DNA from: Euphorbia lathyris
Taxonomy: Eukaryota > Streptophyta > Magnoliopsida > Malpighiales > Euphorbiaceae
Direction of reading: 5' to 3'
Assembly (NCBI RefSeq): GCF_963576675.1
Contig: NC_088911.1
Location: 135,535,929 to 135,599,928 of the forward strand
DNA length: 64,000 nucleotides
Each line of letters starts with the position of its first letter. The first letter of the stretch is position 1. Positions 37,665 through 49,290 of this stretch are shown in pieces. The translations under genes and the position numbers were made by a program. The notes under the pieces were generated by a model that made no database searches, was not told where the DNA came from, and was given only the letters and a program-made list of their open reading frames with translations.

Positions 37665-37745
37665 AGAAAATTGGAAAAACAGTATTCTGTTTTGATCAAA
37701 ATCAATCCATTTGGCCAGTTTGAAATGTTGAATCTTATTTTGTAA

Positions 37746-37796
<51 letters not shown>

Positions 37797-38180
37797 CAAT
37801 CAATCAAAATGGCGTTGTCAATATATTATGCATATGTTTTTGCTAATGTTTATTTAGGCTCTGTTTCGTTCATATGTTGACGATAGATATCAGGTGATTT
37901 TCGTTCCAAATAGAGCAGTTGTTTCTCAACATTGACTGATATGTTGAGATCAAAGCTTTAATATATCCATGTCGACAATAGCCTGAATATCAAATTTTCT
38001 AAACAAAAGTTAGAGATCGAAGTTATATTTATGATTAACTCAACATAGTTCTAAAACTTCTCACAGTTGTCCTCCTTCCTTTCATTGATCACTCAATTTG
38101 AGCTTATTTGACAATCAATGACAAAAATTACTATTTATAAAAGCTAGAGATTTCAAAGGCCATGTTAATGAACAGTTAGA
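37665..38180. repeat. Direct duplication, copy 2, with (AT)n
   Basis: Second copy of 36335-36823. It is longer mainly because a short TATATATA stretch has grown to a run of more than 20 AT dinucleotides (about 37748-37794). The ~840 bp between the copies show nothing recognisable. Confidence 0.9.
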
Positions 38181-39839
38181 TGAGTGAAGCATAAAGATGA
38201 AAATACATGAGACGAAAGAGAAGCTCGCCAAAGAAATTTTAGGAGTCTAAAACCAAAAGAACATGCAAAATCTTACAATTTTAAATAAATATAGTCATGT
38301 GTATCTTGCCTTTAGGTTTTTAGTCTTAGCCGCATGGTCCACTCAAACCTTGAACTCGCAAATCTTATATCTATGCTCTACATCAAACATTAGTACGATT
38401 GTTGTCTAATACCTGCAAGAACAAAAAATATTAGTCTGTTACTATATTATAAACAATTTTTAATATAAAACTAAAGCAATAAAAAAAACAGTTTTTCGTT
38501 TACTGATAAACTCATATGACTATAATAAAAATAATTTTTAATATAAAATAAAAGCAATTAGACATAAAACCAAGAAAAGAACACTTTTTATTTTAAAATG
38601 AACTACCATGTTCTCTGATATTAAAAGACCAAATAATATATTGTAAACCCAATAAAAAAGAATGGACGAAACAAAACTTGATTGTTTTTATATGTTTCTT
38701 TAAAGATCTCTAGTGACCCATAAAAGGAAAATCAAGAGCAATTGTAACAAAATCCGGATATGCTAGCTAGTAAGAAATATAAGATATAAAACTAATAGAG
38801 AATGAAAATCAGAGAAAAATAATATTTTGTTTTTATCTTACCTCACATCCCGTTCAATGAATGCTTAGAAATAGATCCAAAATCTATTTGCCACCGCAGT
38901 GTCATCTCAGTTAAATATCTTCATCCTTATTCGATTGCAAAGCAAAATAAGAAAATAGTCTTCCATTACTAAGAAAATAACACAACTATTTCATTAAAGA
39001 AGAAAAATGTCTTACATTAGGTAGGGGTATGGAAAGAACAAAAAGGAGTACAATAGTATTGAAAAAATTCACTTATAGTACGTGTTTGATTAAAGCGATT
39101 AAAGTTTAATGGACCACTTAAACTCTTAGATAATAATTGTTATTTTCAAAACCATAATCACTCCAAAAACCAATTACATAATTTTGCTCTTTCCTCATTC
39201 TTAGCAAGTTGTTGCCTTCTATGTGTCTGCTGCACTTTCTCTTATCATTATTTTGTTCCTAGCTATCTTATTCGTGAAGGTAAGATCATTTTTTATCTCA
39301 TTATTCTTCTATTCTTTGTGCAATTTGGTGTACATATCAATCTTTGTGTTCTTTGAGTTTTGTTTGTTGATCACAATGAATCTTAAGAAATCTCTAGCTT
39401 TCATATTCAAAGTTATCTAGAAATCTGAGAAACTAGAAAAGAAAATATTATTTTCAATTAAGGTTTGACAAGGATCCCAACGATACTAGATTGGACAGAA
39501 TATTTGAGTAAAAATAGTCGTAGTTGGAATAAAGTTTTGACACTTTTGTACTAAATTTGACCAGTTCGGTCAAAAAAAGTCAAATTTATTGATAAACTTT
39601 ATAGATTTTTTACGATCAACTCATTGTTTATGATCCACAATAATGTTAAAATTGGCATCTTAACATCTATTTCTGGGTTAGTGCAGTCACAGCTCGAATA
39701 TGTGACATTTTAACACAAGCATAATTATTGTTTATGTCAAAATATTTTTGAAATACTTGTGTATTCATATTTTTTTTACATTGATTATAAGTTTTCATCC
39801 AACATTATTTTTTTCGGTACTATGATATCAAAGAAATTG
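38181..39839. other. Gene-free AT-rich sequence
   Basis: No gene supported. A stretch at 39208-39279 looks like an exon (acceptor CATTCTTAG, a hydrophobic open frame with SLIIILFLAILFVK, donor AAGGTAAG) but has no recognisable partner exons. Confidence 0.4.
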
Positions 39840-40202
39840 TTTCTCGAATTTCTTTAGCTATGAGTTAAATGAAATATCATAGCATATAAAATAAAATTAG
39901 TTAATTTAAATTAAATTAAATTTTAGATTATGATGGGGTGTTTCTTTTAACAAATGTAGGTTAAAAAAATTTAGTAGTTTAAATAGGAGAAGCGAATGAA
40001 AACCCTAGCCAATGGCGATATAGTAAATCCAAAACGCTGTTTTATAAAACCTTAGGATTCGATCTTCCTTCTATTGTCTTCTGTTTTGTGAGTCTGCTGC
40101 AAATTCTCTCGTTCTTCTTCTTCTCCTAGCTATTTTATTCTTCCAAGTAAGGTGGGTTTTTTTTACGAAGGTAGGTTCCAATTTCTAGCAATTTAATTAA
40201 GA
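39840..40202. repeat. Dispersed repeat with AAAACCCTAG motifs, second copy
   Basis: Closely similar to 32150-32340 (GAAAACCCTAGCCAATGG, GTAAATCCAAAACGCTG). It is interrupted at 40207 by the solo LTR and seems to resume at 41589 with AAAGCGAATGAAAACC. Confidence 0.55.
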
Positions 40203-40207
40203 GAAGC

Positions 40208-41588
40208 TGATGTGATATTGATTATGAAAAAAGAATTAATAACAAAATCAACAAGTTTTTCTAATCTATCTTAAGGAATTAACACAATCAAATAACAAAC
40301 ATAAATTAGTGATAACAAACCAATCCCAAAGAATTAAAGACAATGAAATGAGATCTAACCTTACATCTTCGAATAATTAAATTGGAACCTGAGTATAAAG
40401 GTGGCAATTTTCGTGTTAGTGTCGTGTTCGTGTCGTGTCTAAGTTCGGGTTAGTGTCAAAAACCCAAACACAAACACGACGCGAAAATAATTTCATGTCA
40501 AAATCTGAAACCCAAACACGACATGCTCTTGACACGAACAACACGACACAAATTTTACATGAAAATAGATAAACGTATTAATTTGACACGACTCAACCTG
40601 TTTGACACGACACGACCTGCTACAAAGAAAATTAGGTTTTAACTTATTAAATTATACTCGATCAAATGTGAAACCCTAAGGGTATTTTTGTAAATTCAAA
40701 TTTTCGTGTCATTTTTGTGTTTTTCGGGTTGATCCGAACACGACCTGAAATTTTTAATGTCATTTTCGTGTTGACCCAAAAATGACCCATTACCTATTAA
40801 GCTCAACACTAACACTAAAAATCTATGTCGTGTGTCATTTTGCCACCTCTACCTGAGTGTTTGGCGACTTATAAGTACCTTACCAAAATACTTGTTCATG
40901 ATCAAGATAATATTGCAAGAATAATGATCTGGTCTCAAGCTCACAATAAAGAATTCAATCCGGATTGAAAATAATTCCCAAAGGAAAAGAACTTTTGTTC
41001 ATAAAAATATTGATATTCGATTTATGGAAAATAATGAAGAATACAAGCATCTATATAGGCTACAAAAGAAACTTAAACTTAAACTGAAAAGGAAGTTGAA
41101 TCCTAATCCACCAAGCTAAAAGAAATCCTAATTAGACAAGGAAAAACGTGAAATTCGTTTTTGTCCTTTAGACCCCAATTTCAGCCCACTAATTAACATT
41201 ATTTGTGAGCTTTTAATTAGCTAGAAATAAGTTCAATCAAACCTATAAGGCTAGAGCATTAATTTTAATGACTCCCAACAGGTTTTGCACGTGCCAAACA
41301 CATGTAAGTCCAAAGTTTCTCTTAAAACATAATCAACATTTTTACATATCACTATTATGGGCTTGGGTTTGATACAATACAAAAATACACCATCTCTAAT
41401 AACTTTGCTAGAATCAGTCTTTGCTTAAAGAAGCTCAAGACGAGTCCATTGAGCATTTGTTGGTTTTCTTTGCACGATTCTTCGGCATAGGTCCAGTTGA
41501 CAGCTCCAATAGATCTCGTATGCTTCTATTAGGCTCCTTAACTCCAAACTCCTTTGTTCCATGCTTTTGTGATTTTAATATCACATCA
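40208..41588 (-). mobile_element. Solo LTR of a Ty3/Gypsy-like element, minus strand
   Basis: The ends are perfect 12-bp inverted repeats, TGATGTGATATT...AATATCACATCA, flanked by GAAGC (40203-40207) and AAAGC (41589-41593), a 5-bp duplication with one change. Read on the minus strand, the first ~150 bp are an open frame ending in GPMPKNRAKKTNKC, like the Ty3/Gypsy polyprotein end that runs into the 3' LTR in some families. A TATA-like CCTATATAGATG follows further on. No internal genes remain. A 456-bp hAT-like MITE (40396-40851) later inserted into it. Confidence 0.78.
40396..40851. mobile_element. hAT-like MITE inside the solo LTR
   Basis: Inverted ends TAAAGGTGGCAA and TTGCCACCTCTA, with 8-bp flanks CCTGAGTA (40388-40395) and CCTGAGTG (40852-40859). 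The interior is rich in CGTGTC/GACACG repeats in both orientations. An 8-bp duplication and these ends are typical of hAT elements. Non-coding. Confidence 0.88.
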
Positions 41589-42010
41589 AAAGCGAATGAA
41601 AACCTTAACCAAGCACAATATAGTAAATCCAAAACGTTTTCTTAAAACTTTAGGATTTGGTGGGAGTTAAAATAGAGGTTTTTAATAAATAATTAACCAT
41701 TGAAATTCGTCTCCTCCTAATAACCTTCTTCTTAAAAAAACCTCCTTGCAGATCGTTAAAGACTAAAAGGAATATATTAAATTATGATTTTTTTTAAAGT
41801 GGATTATGTTTACATATTTTGATGGGTTTTATAGATTCCATAAATTTTTGAACGAATTTCATTGATTTATTTTCAAATGACTTTTAGACTTTTATATACA
41901 TATGAGTAATAGACTTTTATATACATATGAGTAAAAAGAGTCATAATTGAAACAAACTTCTGACTCTTTTGTACCAAATTTGATGAGTTCGATTAAAAAA
42001 AATCAACACT
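41589..42010. repeat. Dispersed repeat, third copy
   Basis: Similar to 32357-32700: GAATGAAAACCTTAACC, then GGATTTGGTGGGAGTTAAAA, then CTCCTCCTAATAACCTTCTT. It contains a short tandem duplication of ACTTTTATATACATATGAGT (41886-41935). Confidence 0.6.
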
Positions 42011-42499
42011 TTATACCAAAATAACTTTGAATTTTATGTAAATCCTTTATTTTTAGACGTAATTTACGTAAAATTTGACTAAATTTACATAAAGTTGTAA
42101 TTTTACAAAAAAAAAAAACAATTACCAAAAAACAAGTTTTACGTAAAATATTTTAAATTTACAAAATTCATTTAATTTTAGACATAATTTATATAAAATT
42201 GAACTAAATTAACGTAAATTTATTATTTTCTAAAAAAACCTATAAACTATAAAAAAAAAGACAGAATTTTACGTAAAACATTTAAACTTTACATAAGTTA
42301 TTTATTCTTACACTCAATTTAAATGAAGTTACACTTAATTATATAAAGTAATTAGTTAAAAAAACCACAAACTTGGACGCATTGAAAATGCAAATTTTTT
42401 TTTGTTGCGTTTTTTTATTATTAATCAAACTGTTTACAGGTGGAGCAAAAACAAAATTTTCGAATCCAACCAACTCTTCGCGAGCATCATTTAGGGAAG
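42011..42499. other. AT-rich spacer with imperfect TTTACGTAAA repeats
   Basis: No gene. Short diverged repeats of the type AATTTACGTAAAATTT occur between 42050 and 42350. Confidence 0.5.
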
Positions 42500-42715
42500 G
42501 CTTAATATACAATTTGTCTTGTCCAAAAAGGTTAGCTATTCCCGAACTTTTAAAATGTCCTGATAGCCCCTTAATTTGTATAAAATATTCAGTTAAAACC
42601 CTGAATTTATGTAAAATGCAATCAATTAATCACTCAATTGCAAAAAAAATAAAATAAATGTGAAAGATGTATTGCACATTCTTAAAAAAACGACTAAAGT
42701 CGAGATATGCGATCA
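42500..42715. mobile_element. Half of a Mutator-like MITE, cut by the chromovirus
   Basis: Starts GGCTTAATATAC and matches one arm of the MITE at 24543-25016 (ATAAAATATTCAGTTA, AATGTGAAAGATGTATTGCACA). The retrotransposon begins at 42716 within it. The other arm is not found after the 3' LTR. Confidence 0.65.
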
Positions 42716-43076
42716 TGTTACGTATAAACGAAGATCAGCAACTAAATGTGATTAATTAAATCATTTGGGATTAATTAATGGGTAGTTAGTTAATTAGTTA
42801 ATTGTTATTTTGTCCTTTATAGTTGGTAGTCTGTTATCTTTCTGTTTATTCCCTAAAGGCAGTTGTCACTAGTTTGCATAGCTATTGTACTGCTTTTTGT
42901 CTTTTCTATAACCACAATTACCACCTCATGGTTGTACTGCTATATATGAGGTGTATCTGTCCTTTGTAAAGGTGATCCTGAATTAATGAAGAATACTATT
43001 TCCCTTTTCTACCCTTTCTTCTCTCTCTCTTTCTAATTCTTCTTCTTCCTCCTCTAGCCTACATTCTATTCTAACA
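42716..43076 (+). repeat. Chromovirus 5' LTR
   Basis: 361 bp, from TGTTACGTATAAACG to TATTCTAACA. It pairs with 48940-49290. A TATA-like CTGCTATATATGAGG is near 42937, and the last part is a CT-rich tract. Confidence 0.8.
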
Positions 43077-43140
43077 CAACCTGTCAGACCTAATACCTGA
43101 CATTGGTATTAGAGACACCTTTCCTCCTGCCATTCTATGA

Positions 43141-44474
43141 ATGATAAATAACCCTTATAAGAAAACTCAAGCAGGAAAACAAAAAGCTAAGATGGAGACA
43201 TTAGAACATCAACTCAAGGAGCTTACCACACAGTTCTATGACCGGGCTGAATCTACATCTGATCAGTTGGAAAGGATCCAAGCCCAGCAGGCCACACAAC
43301 AGCAACGTATAGAGCCCATGATGATGGAGCATAACAACATCAAGAATGAACATATGGGTTCTCATCAATCCTTAGAGAGATCTATACTCTCTTTAACTCA
43401 GATGATTCAAAACCAATAAGGAGCCACTCAAACCAACACTTCTCTAACCCCACCACCAAACCCTTCTAATAGGGATACTCATAGAGGAATCCTTGGGAAC
43501 CTCCTGGTGGCCATCCAACGGAAGGTCCTTCTAATAGGAATCTACCCTTCAACAAGATCCTTCCTAAGTGTGATCTACCATCATTTGATGGAACTGAAGT
43601 TGAGCTTTGGGTGAGCAAATGCACCAGATATTGTCAGCTCTTTGAAGTGGAGGAGGACAGAAAGATTCAACTAGTTGGGTTATACCTACAAGGCAAGGCA
43701 GAGAGGTGGTTCAGGAATTGGCTACCCAGCCATCCTCAAGTCTCTTGGAGAGCATTTGTGGGGGAGGTTGAAAGGCGTTTCCAGGAGACAGAAGCTTTAG
43801 ATGTGGTGGAACAACTCTCCTTATTGAGACAAACCAGATCTGTGGTGGAATACCAATATCAATTCGAAGCTGTCAAACTAAAAATGGAGAAGGTACATCC
43901 TGAAATTTTTGAACCCCATTATCTATTTACTTTTACTACTGGCCTCAAACCTGAGATAAGATATGCAGTCCGATCTTCACACCCCATTAACTTGTATGCT
44001 ACTATTAAACAAGCCAAGTTAAAAGAGATCCACCTGGAAGATATGGTAGAATTACTCAAACCTAAGCCCTCATTTCGATCCCCTGCATTCACCAAAACTT
44101 ATCCACCCTATACACCAACCAATATTAAACCTCCCTATACAGCCACTACTATGTCCAAGCCTTACTTACGAACTACACAGATCACCACTACCACCCCAAA
44201 ACTATTAGAAACTAAACCCAACACCACAGCTACACCCATTAAGAAAGTTCATGGAGCATGCTGGAGATGTGGGGACAGATTCTTCCTATGCCACAAATGC
44301 ACCCAGAAAAAGCTTAATGTGATACAGATAGAGGGAGACGAGCAAGATACAATAGAGGAACTAGATATGAGAAGTCAGGAAGAGATTGATGAGCCTGAAG
44401 TTGGGGAGCCTGAACACATTGAGCTCTCATTGAATGCCTTAGGGGGAGGCTCAAAAATGGGACCCTTAAGTTGA
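43141..44474 (+). pseudogene. Chromovirus Gag
   Basis: The first open part (43141-43419) is a coiled-coil-like Gln/Glu-rich N-terminus ending at a TAA. After a frame change the capsid core (43611-44474) has LVGLYLQGKAERWFRNWL and VEYQYQFEAVKLKM, typical of Ty3/Gypsy Gag (PF03732-like), followed by a Pro/Thr-rich linker. The zinc-knuckle region reads CWRCGDRFFLCHKC, an altered form of the family's CFRCGEKY.PGHKC. Broken, so not functional. Confidence 0.85.
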
Positions 44475-44539
44475 AAGGGGTCCTTAATAAGAAGACCATC
44501 ATGATCTTAATTGATAGTGGGAGTACCCACAGTTTTGTG

Positions 44540-45208
44540 TAGGGCTGTGCACTATGCGGTTTGAAACCGCAAAACCGAACAGAATCGACACTGTTCGGTT
44601 TTTCGGTTCGGTTTTATTATTACACGGTTCGGATTCGGTGTGTTATTTTGGTGAATATCGGTTTTCGGTGCGATTCAGTTCGGTTTCTAATAAAAACCGA
44701 AATAACCGAACCGCACCGATTAGTTGCTACTATGTCGATTTTTATACATGTATGGTTGGAAAACAAATTCTAATCCTTCCTAAATTTATACACACCACCT
44801 ATCTAATGATAACACAACCTACTAATTTTTGAATTTATGATTCTACAAAAAAAAAAAAAAAACATTTAATATAACCATTAAATTCTAATTTAACATCTAT
44901 TTACCTTAACTTTGAATTTAATATAACCATTAAATTCTAATCTAACACCTATTTACCTTAAAAAAAACATTTAATATAACCATTAATTTATGCTCTTACT
45001 TAGTATATGAATTAAAACTTTGTGCTTTTTAGATTATTTATAAAGTTTTATATTAATTCGGTTAATTCGGGAAAAACCAAACCGAACCGAAAAAAATCGG
45101 TTCGGTTCGATTTATATTCTGACGTCGGTTCAGTTCGGTACAAGATTTTTAGATATTTCGGTAAATTCGGTTCGGTTCGGTTCGATTTTAAACCGATGCA
45201 CAACCCTA
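44540..45208. mobile_element. hAT-like MITE 1 in the chromovirus protease
   Basis: 669 bp. Inverted ends TAGGGCTGTGCA / TGCACAACCCTA; perfect 8-bp duplication GTTTTGTG (44532-44539 and 45209-45216). The interior has many TTCGGTTCGG repeats pointing both ways and an AT-rich centre with a duplicated TTAATATAACCATTAAATTC block. It splits the protease just after its D-S-G active site (IDSGSTHSFV). Confidence 0.93.
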
Positions 45209-45297
45209 GTTTTGTGGACCTCAAACTTGCTAAGGAGGCAAAATTACCCTTGGAACAAGTCCACCATACATCTGTTTCTGTTGCGAATGGAGACTTC

Positions 45298-45763
45298 TAG
45301 ACCTCGGCTGGGCTGGGCCGGGCCGGGCTGGACCGGACTGGGCCGGGCCTATCGGGCTTTTGATAAAACCTGATAAGCCCAAGCCCATCCCAAGCCCACA
45401 CTAATTAGAGTCGGGCTCGGGCCTAAAAAATGAATCCCAAGCCCGCCCGCCTAAGCCCATATCTATATTAAAAAAAATTCAATTAAAATAAAATACTAAT
45501 TTTTTAATAAAAAATAATAAACATAATAGTTGATATGGGGCATTTAAATAAATATTAAATTTATAAATGTATATATAGATAACGGGTCGGGTCGGGTCAG
45601 GCCCGACGAGTACTTATATAGCCCAAGCCCGGCCATTTTCTAGACGGGCTTATTCAGGCTTGGGCTGGACCGGGCCTGACACTAATTTTATGTGTTCAGG
45701 CCCGGCTAAATGGGCCTGGGCTCGGGCCGTGAGGGCGGGCTCATCGGCCCATGGCGAGGTCTA
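45298..45763. mobile_element. hAT-like MITE 2 in the chromovirus protease, GC-rich
   Basis: 466 bp. Inverted ends TAGACCTCGGC / GGCGAGGTCTA; 8-bp flanks GAGACTTC (45290-45297) and GTGACTTC (45764-45771). It is unusually GC-rich at both ends (GGGCCGGGC repeats) with an AT-rich centre. It cuts the protease reading after VANGDF. Confidence 0.9.
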
Positions 45764-45960
45764 GTGACTTCCAAATGCAGTGACTGTGGTTGGACAATGC
45801 AGAATACTAAGTTCGAATTCACTGTCAGGGTATTGGAATTAGGGGAGTATGATCTAATACTATGAGTGGACTGGATGAGAGAACACTCTCCAGTTACCTT
45901 TGATTTTGCAGAAAACAAGTTACTTTTCAGAAGGATAATAAGCAGATAGCTCTGAAAGGT

Positions 45961-47592
45961 ATGACTGAGGAAGTGACACTGAAACTGATGACTCTGAAGT
46001 CAGTCAATAATTTGGTAGCCAAAGGATGGAAAGGGGTTACTACTAGACTTTTTCTCATGTCCTTGACTGAAGTGTCCCCTCCAGTGCCCAATATAAATTC
46101 AGAAAAAGAACCTGCCCCTCAAACGGATCCTAAACCTCCACTAAACCCAGCCCTGGAACCTCTTTTTGACAATTACAACCATTTGTTACATGCCCCTACT
46201 ACATTACCATCCTCAAGATCCCATGACCATGTTATACCTCTCAAACCAGGCACAGAACCCATTAAGGTTAGACCTTACAGATACTCTCATCATCAAAAGG
46301 ATGAGATAGAGAAACTAATAGAAGAAATGCTTACCAATGGCATTATTCAACCTAGTAACAGCCCTTTCGCTTCACATGTACTTCTTGTTAAGAAGAAAGA
46401 TGGTTCATGGAGGTTCTGCATTGACTATAGGGAATTGAACAAGGCTACAACCAAAGACAAGTTTCCTATACCGGTAATTCAAAAGTTGATTGATGAACTC
46501 AAAGGGACCATGATATTTACCAAACTGGATTTGCGAGCTGGCTATCATCAGATAAGGATGCAGGAACAGGACATTTAGAAAACTGCCTTCAGAACTCACT
46601 CAGGGCATTTTGAGTTCCTAGTTATGCTCTTTGGGCTCACAAATGCACTAGCCTCCTTTCAATCCCTCATGAACTCAGTTTTCAAACCCTACCTACGAAA
46701 ATTTGTCCTAGTCTTTTTCGATGACATCCTAATATATAGCCCTAGTTTGAAATCTCACCTACACCATTTACAGCTAGTGTTTGAGTTACTGACCCAACAC
46801 CAATTACTGGTCAAAGCTTCTAAGTGTGAATTTGGGGTGCCTCAAGTGTCTTACTTAGGGCATATTATCTCAAAGGAATGAGTGGCCATAGACCCTGCAA
46901 AGGTAGAAGCAATGGTGAATTGGCCCTTGCCAATTTCATTAAAGGGGTTGAGGGGATTCCTAGGGCTCACTGGCTACTGCATGAGATTCATTAAAGATTA
47001 TGGCACCATCAGCAGGCCCTTTACAAATCTACTTAAGAAGGATCAATTCCATTGGACTGCTGATGCAACTCAGGCCTTCCAAGTTCTCAAACAGCTGATG
47101 TCCAGAGTACCTGTGCTTGCAATGCCAGATTTCTCCAAACCTTTCACACTTGAGTGTGATGCTAGTGGCACAGGGATAAGTGTTGTCCTGATGCAGAACA
47201 ACAAGCCCTTATGTTACTTATCTAAGGCCCTCAGTCCAAGAAATCAATGCCTATCGGCCTATGAGAGGGAGTTATTAGCTATCATCCAAGCTTGTACTGC
47301 ATGGAGACATTACTTGGAAAATGCACCTTTCATCATCAAAACTGATCATGAAAGTATTAAACACCTGCTTGAGCAGAAGCTGCACACTTATCTACAACAC
47401 AAGGGAGTCTCTAAGTTACTAGGGCTGAACTATACCATTCCATACAAACGCGGAGCTGAAAATAGAGTTGCAGATGCCTTGTCAAGGCAGTTTGAAGAAC
47501 CCTCTCTCACCTTGTCTTCTACTGCAGCACTTACCCAAATTGTTCCTACTTGGCTTGAAGAGGTGCATTCCTCCTATAAAGGCGACCAATAG
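45961..47592 (+). pseudogene. Chromovirus reverse transcriptase and RNase H
   Basis: RT motifs in order: [32 protein letters not shown], the catalytic [10 protein letters not shown] (46708-46737; family Y/F-x-DD) and YLGHIIS. RNase H follows with LECDASGTGI, AYERELLAI, KTDHESIKHL and the ending RVADALSR. TAG at 46576 and TGA at 46879 interrupt RT, and a TAG ends the frame at 47590. Catalytic residues are otherwise present. Confidence 0.93.
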
Positions 47593-48536
47593 GCTTTACA
47601 ACTTATACAGCATGTCACAATCCTGCAACATCAACATCCCAACTATTCCTACAGGCAAGGGGTCCTAAAGTTCAAGGAAAGACTCTATATTGGTTCTGCT
47701 ACCAACCTGAGATCCCAACTAATAGAAGCTTGTCACAACTCTCCCCTGGGTGGCCACTCTGGCATTCGAGGAACTTTCTCAAGGCTGCAACAAGTTTTTT
47801 ACTAGCCTAAGATGCTCCCTCATATCACTGTCTGGATTGCAGCATGTGACACTTGCTTAAGGTGCAAAGCTGGCCCCTCTGCATACCCTAGTTTACTGCA
47901 ACCATTACCAATTCCACAAGGTGCATGGCAAGACATTGCCATGGATTTCATAGAGAAATTGCCTAAGTCTGGAGGGTACGATACTATAGTGGTGGATAGG
48001 TTCACCAAAACAGGGCACTTTATACCCTTAACCCACCCCTTCCATGCATCTGTGGTAGCTAAGGCCTTCTTGGACAACGTCTTTCGACTTCATGGTATGC
48101 CCAAGACAATTGTATCTGACAAAGACGGATCTTCACATGCATTTTTTGGAAAGAATTCATGAAGCTATTGGGCACACAATTGTTGTACAACATTGCTTAT
48201 CATCCACAGATAGATGGGCAGTCTGATAGATTAAATCAGTGTTTGGAAAACTACATACGAAGCATGACTTTTCTTACCCCTAAGAAGTGGTCAACCTGGC
48301 TCAGTTTAGCCGAGTATTGGTACAATTCAAGCTTTCACTGTGCCATCAAGATGACACCCTTCCAAGCTCTCTATGGTACTAATCCTTCCCTTCCTAATTT
48401 ACCTTCTACTGACGCTCATGTGGCAGCAGTAATAGACTTATTAAAGGCCAGAGAACATATGAACTCCACCATTAAGGAATGCCTCACTACTGCTCAAAAC
48501 ATGATGAAGCAGATAGCTAATAAAAAAAAGGACTGA
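47593..48536 (+). pseudogene. Chromovirus integrase
   Basis: The zinc-binding region is visible (GGHSGIRGTF ... CDTCLRCK), with a TAG near 47804. The core has MDFIEKLPKSGGYDTIVVD and HGMPKTIVSDKD, then a frameshift near 48130. After that comes AYHPQIDGQSDRLNQCLENY, where the family's catalytic Glu (DGQTE) is Asp. The reading ends with a TGA at 48534. Not active. Confidence 0.9.
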
Positions 48537-48676
48537 CAGGGAATTGGGGATTGGGTCTATCTTAAACTACAGCCCTACAGACAAACTACAGTGGCCATCA
48601 GAAGTTCCCTTAAACTCTCAGCTAAGTTCTATGGGCCTTTCCAGGTGGTTGCCCCCTTCTTGGGTTTCACATATCA

Positions 48677-48979
48677 TTGCTTAAAAGGAAGTCTTCCCCA
48701 AACCTACCAGTGTTGACCACCTTGCCTCCCATCCAGGATGAAGCTTTTACAATTCAACCAGCAAAGGTGCTTAAAACTCGCAATGCAATTGTTGACAATA
48801 ATGCAACACCTCAGTTGTTAATCCAGTGGTTGGGTTTGCCTACGATTGATGCTACTTGGGAGGATAATTCGCTGATTGCAGCTCAATTTCTGGAGTTTTA
48901 CCATTCTTGGGGACAAGAATGTGCAAAAAAGGGAGGAATTGTTACGTACAAACGAAGATCAACAGCTAAGTGTGATTAA
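48677..48979 (+). pseudogene. Chromovirus C-terminal chromodomain
   Basis: The open frame contains PAKVLKTRNAIVDNN and PQLLIQWLGLPTIDATWED, then FLEFYHSW. This is the chromodomain form at the end of plant chromovirus integrases (LVQWSGLP...ATWED), which directs insertion to certain chromatin. The upstream link to integrase is broken by frameshifts. The frame runs into the 3' LTR. Confidence 0.88.
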
Positions 48980-49290
48980 TTAAATCATTTGAGATTAATT
49001 AATGAGTAGTTAGTTAATTAGTTAATTATTATTTTGTCCTTTATAGTTGGTAGTTTGTTATCTTTCTGTTTATTCCCTAAAGGCAGTTGTCACTAGTTTG
49101 CAAAGCTATTGTACTGCTTTTTGTCCTTTCTGTAACCACAATTGCCACATCATGGTTGTACTGCTATATATGAGGTGTATATGTCCTTTGTAAAAGTGAT
49201 CCTAAATTAATGAAGAATACTATTTCCCTTTTCTACCCTTTCTTCTCTCTCTCTCTTTCTAATTCTTCTTCTTCTTCCTCTAGCCTACAT
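48940..49290 (+). repeat. Chromovirus 3' LTR
   Basis: Begins TGTTACGTACAAACG right after a polypurine tract (AAAAAAGGGAGGA). It matches the 5' LTR up to CTAGCCTACAT and then diverges, so the last ~12 bases of the LTR appear lost. Several substitutions separate the two LTRs, so it is older than the TRIM at 15668. Confidence 0.85.

Larger units (their letters stand above)
42716..49290 (+). mobile_element. Ty3/Gypsy chromovirus, decayed, with nested MITEs
   Basis: Order: 5' LTR, gag, protease, reverse transcriptase, RNase H, integrase, chromodomain, polypurine tract, 3' LTR. The chromodomain places it in the chromoviruses. Both LTRs begin TGTTACGTA. The expected 5-bp duplication (GATCA on the left) is missing on the right, so the 3' end is rearranged or truncated near 49290. 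A sequence like the Met-tRNA primer site (TGGTATTAGAGAC) is at 43104, some distance from the LTR. Many stops and frameshifts mean it cannot make its proteins. Confidence 0.9.
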
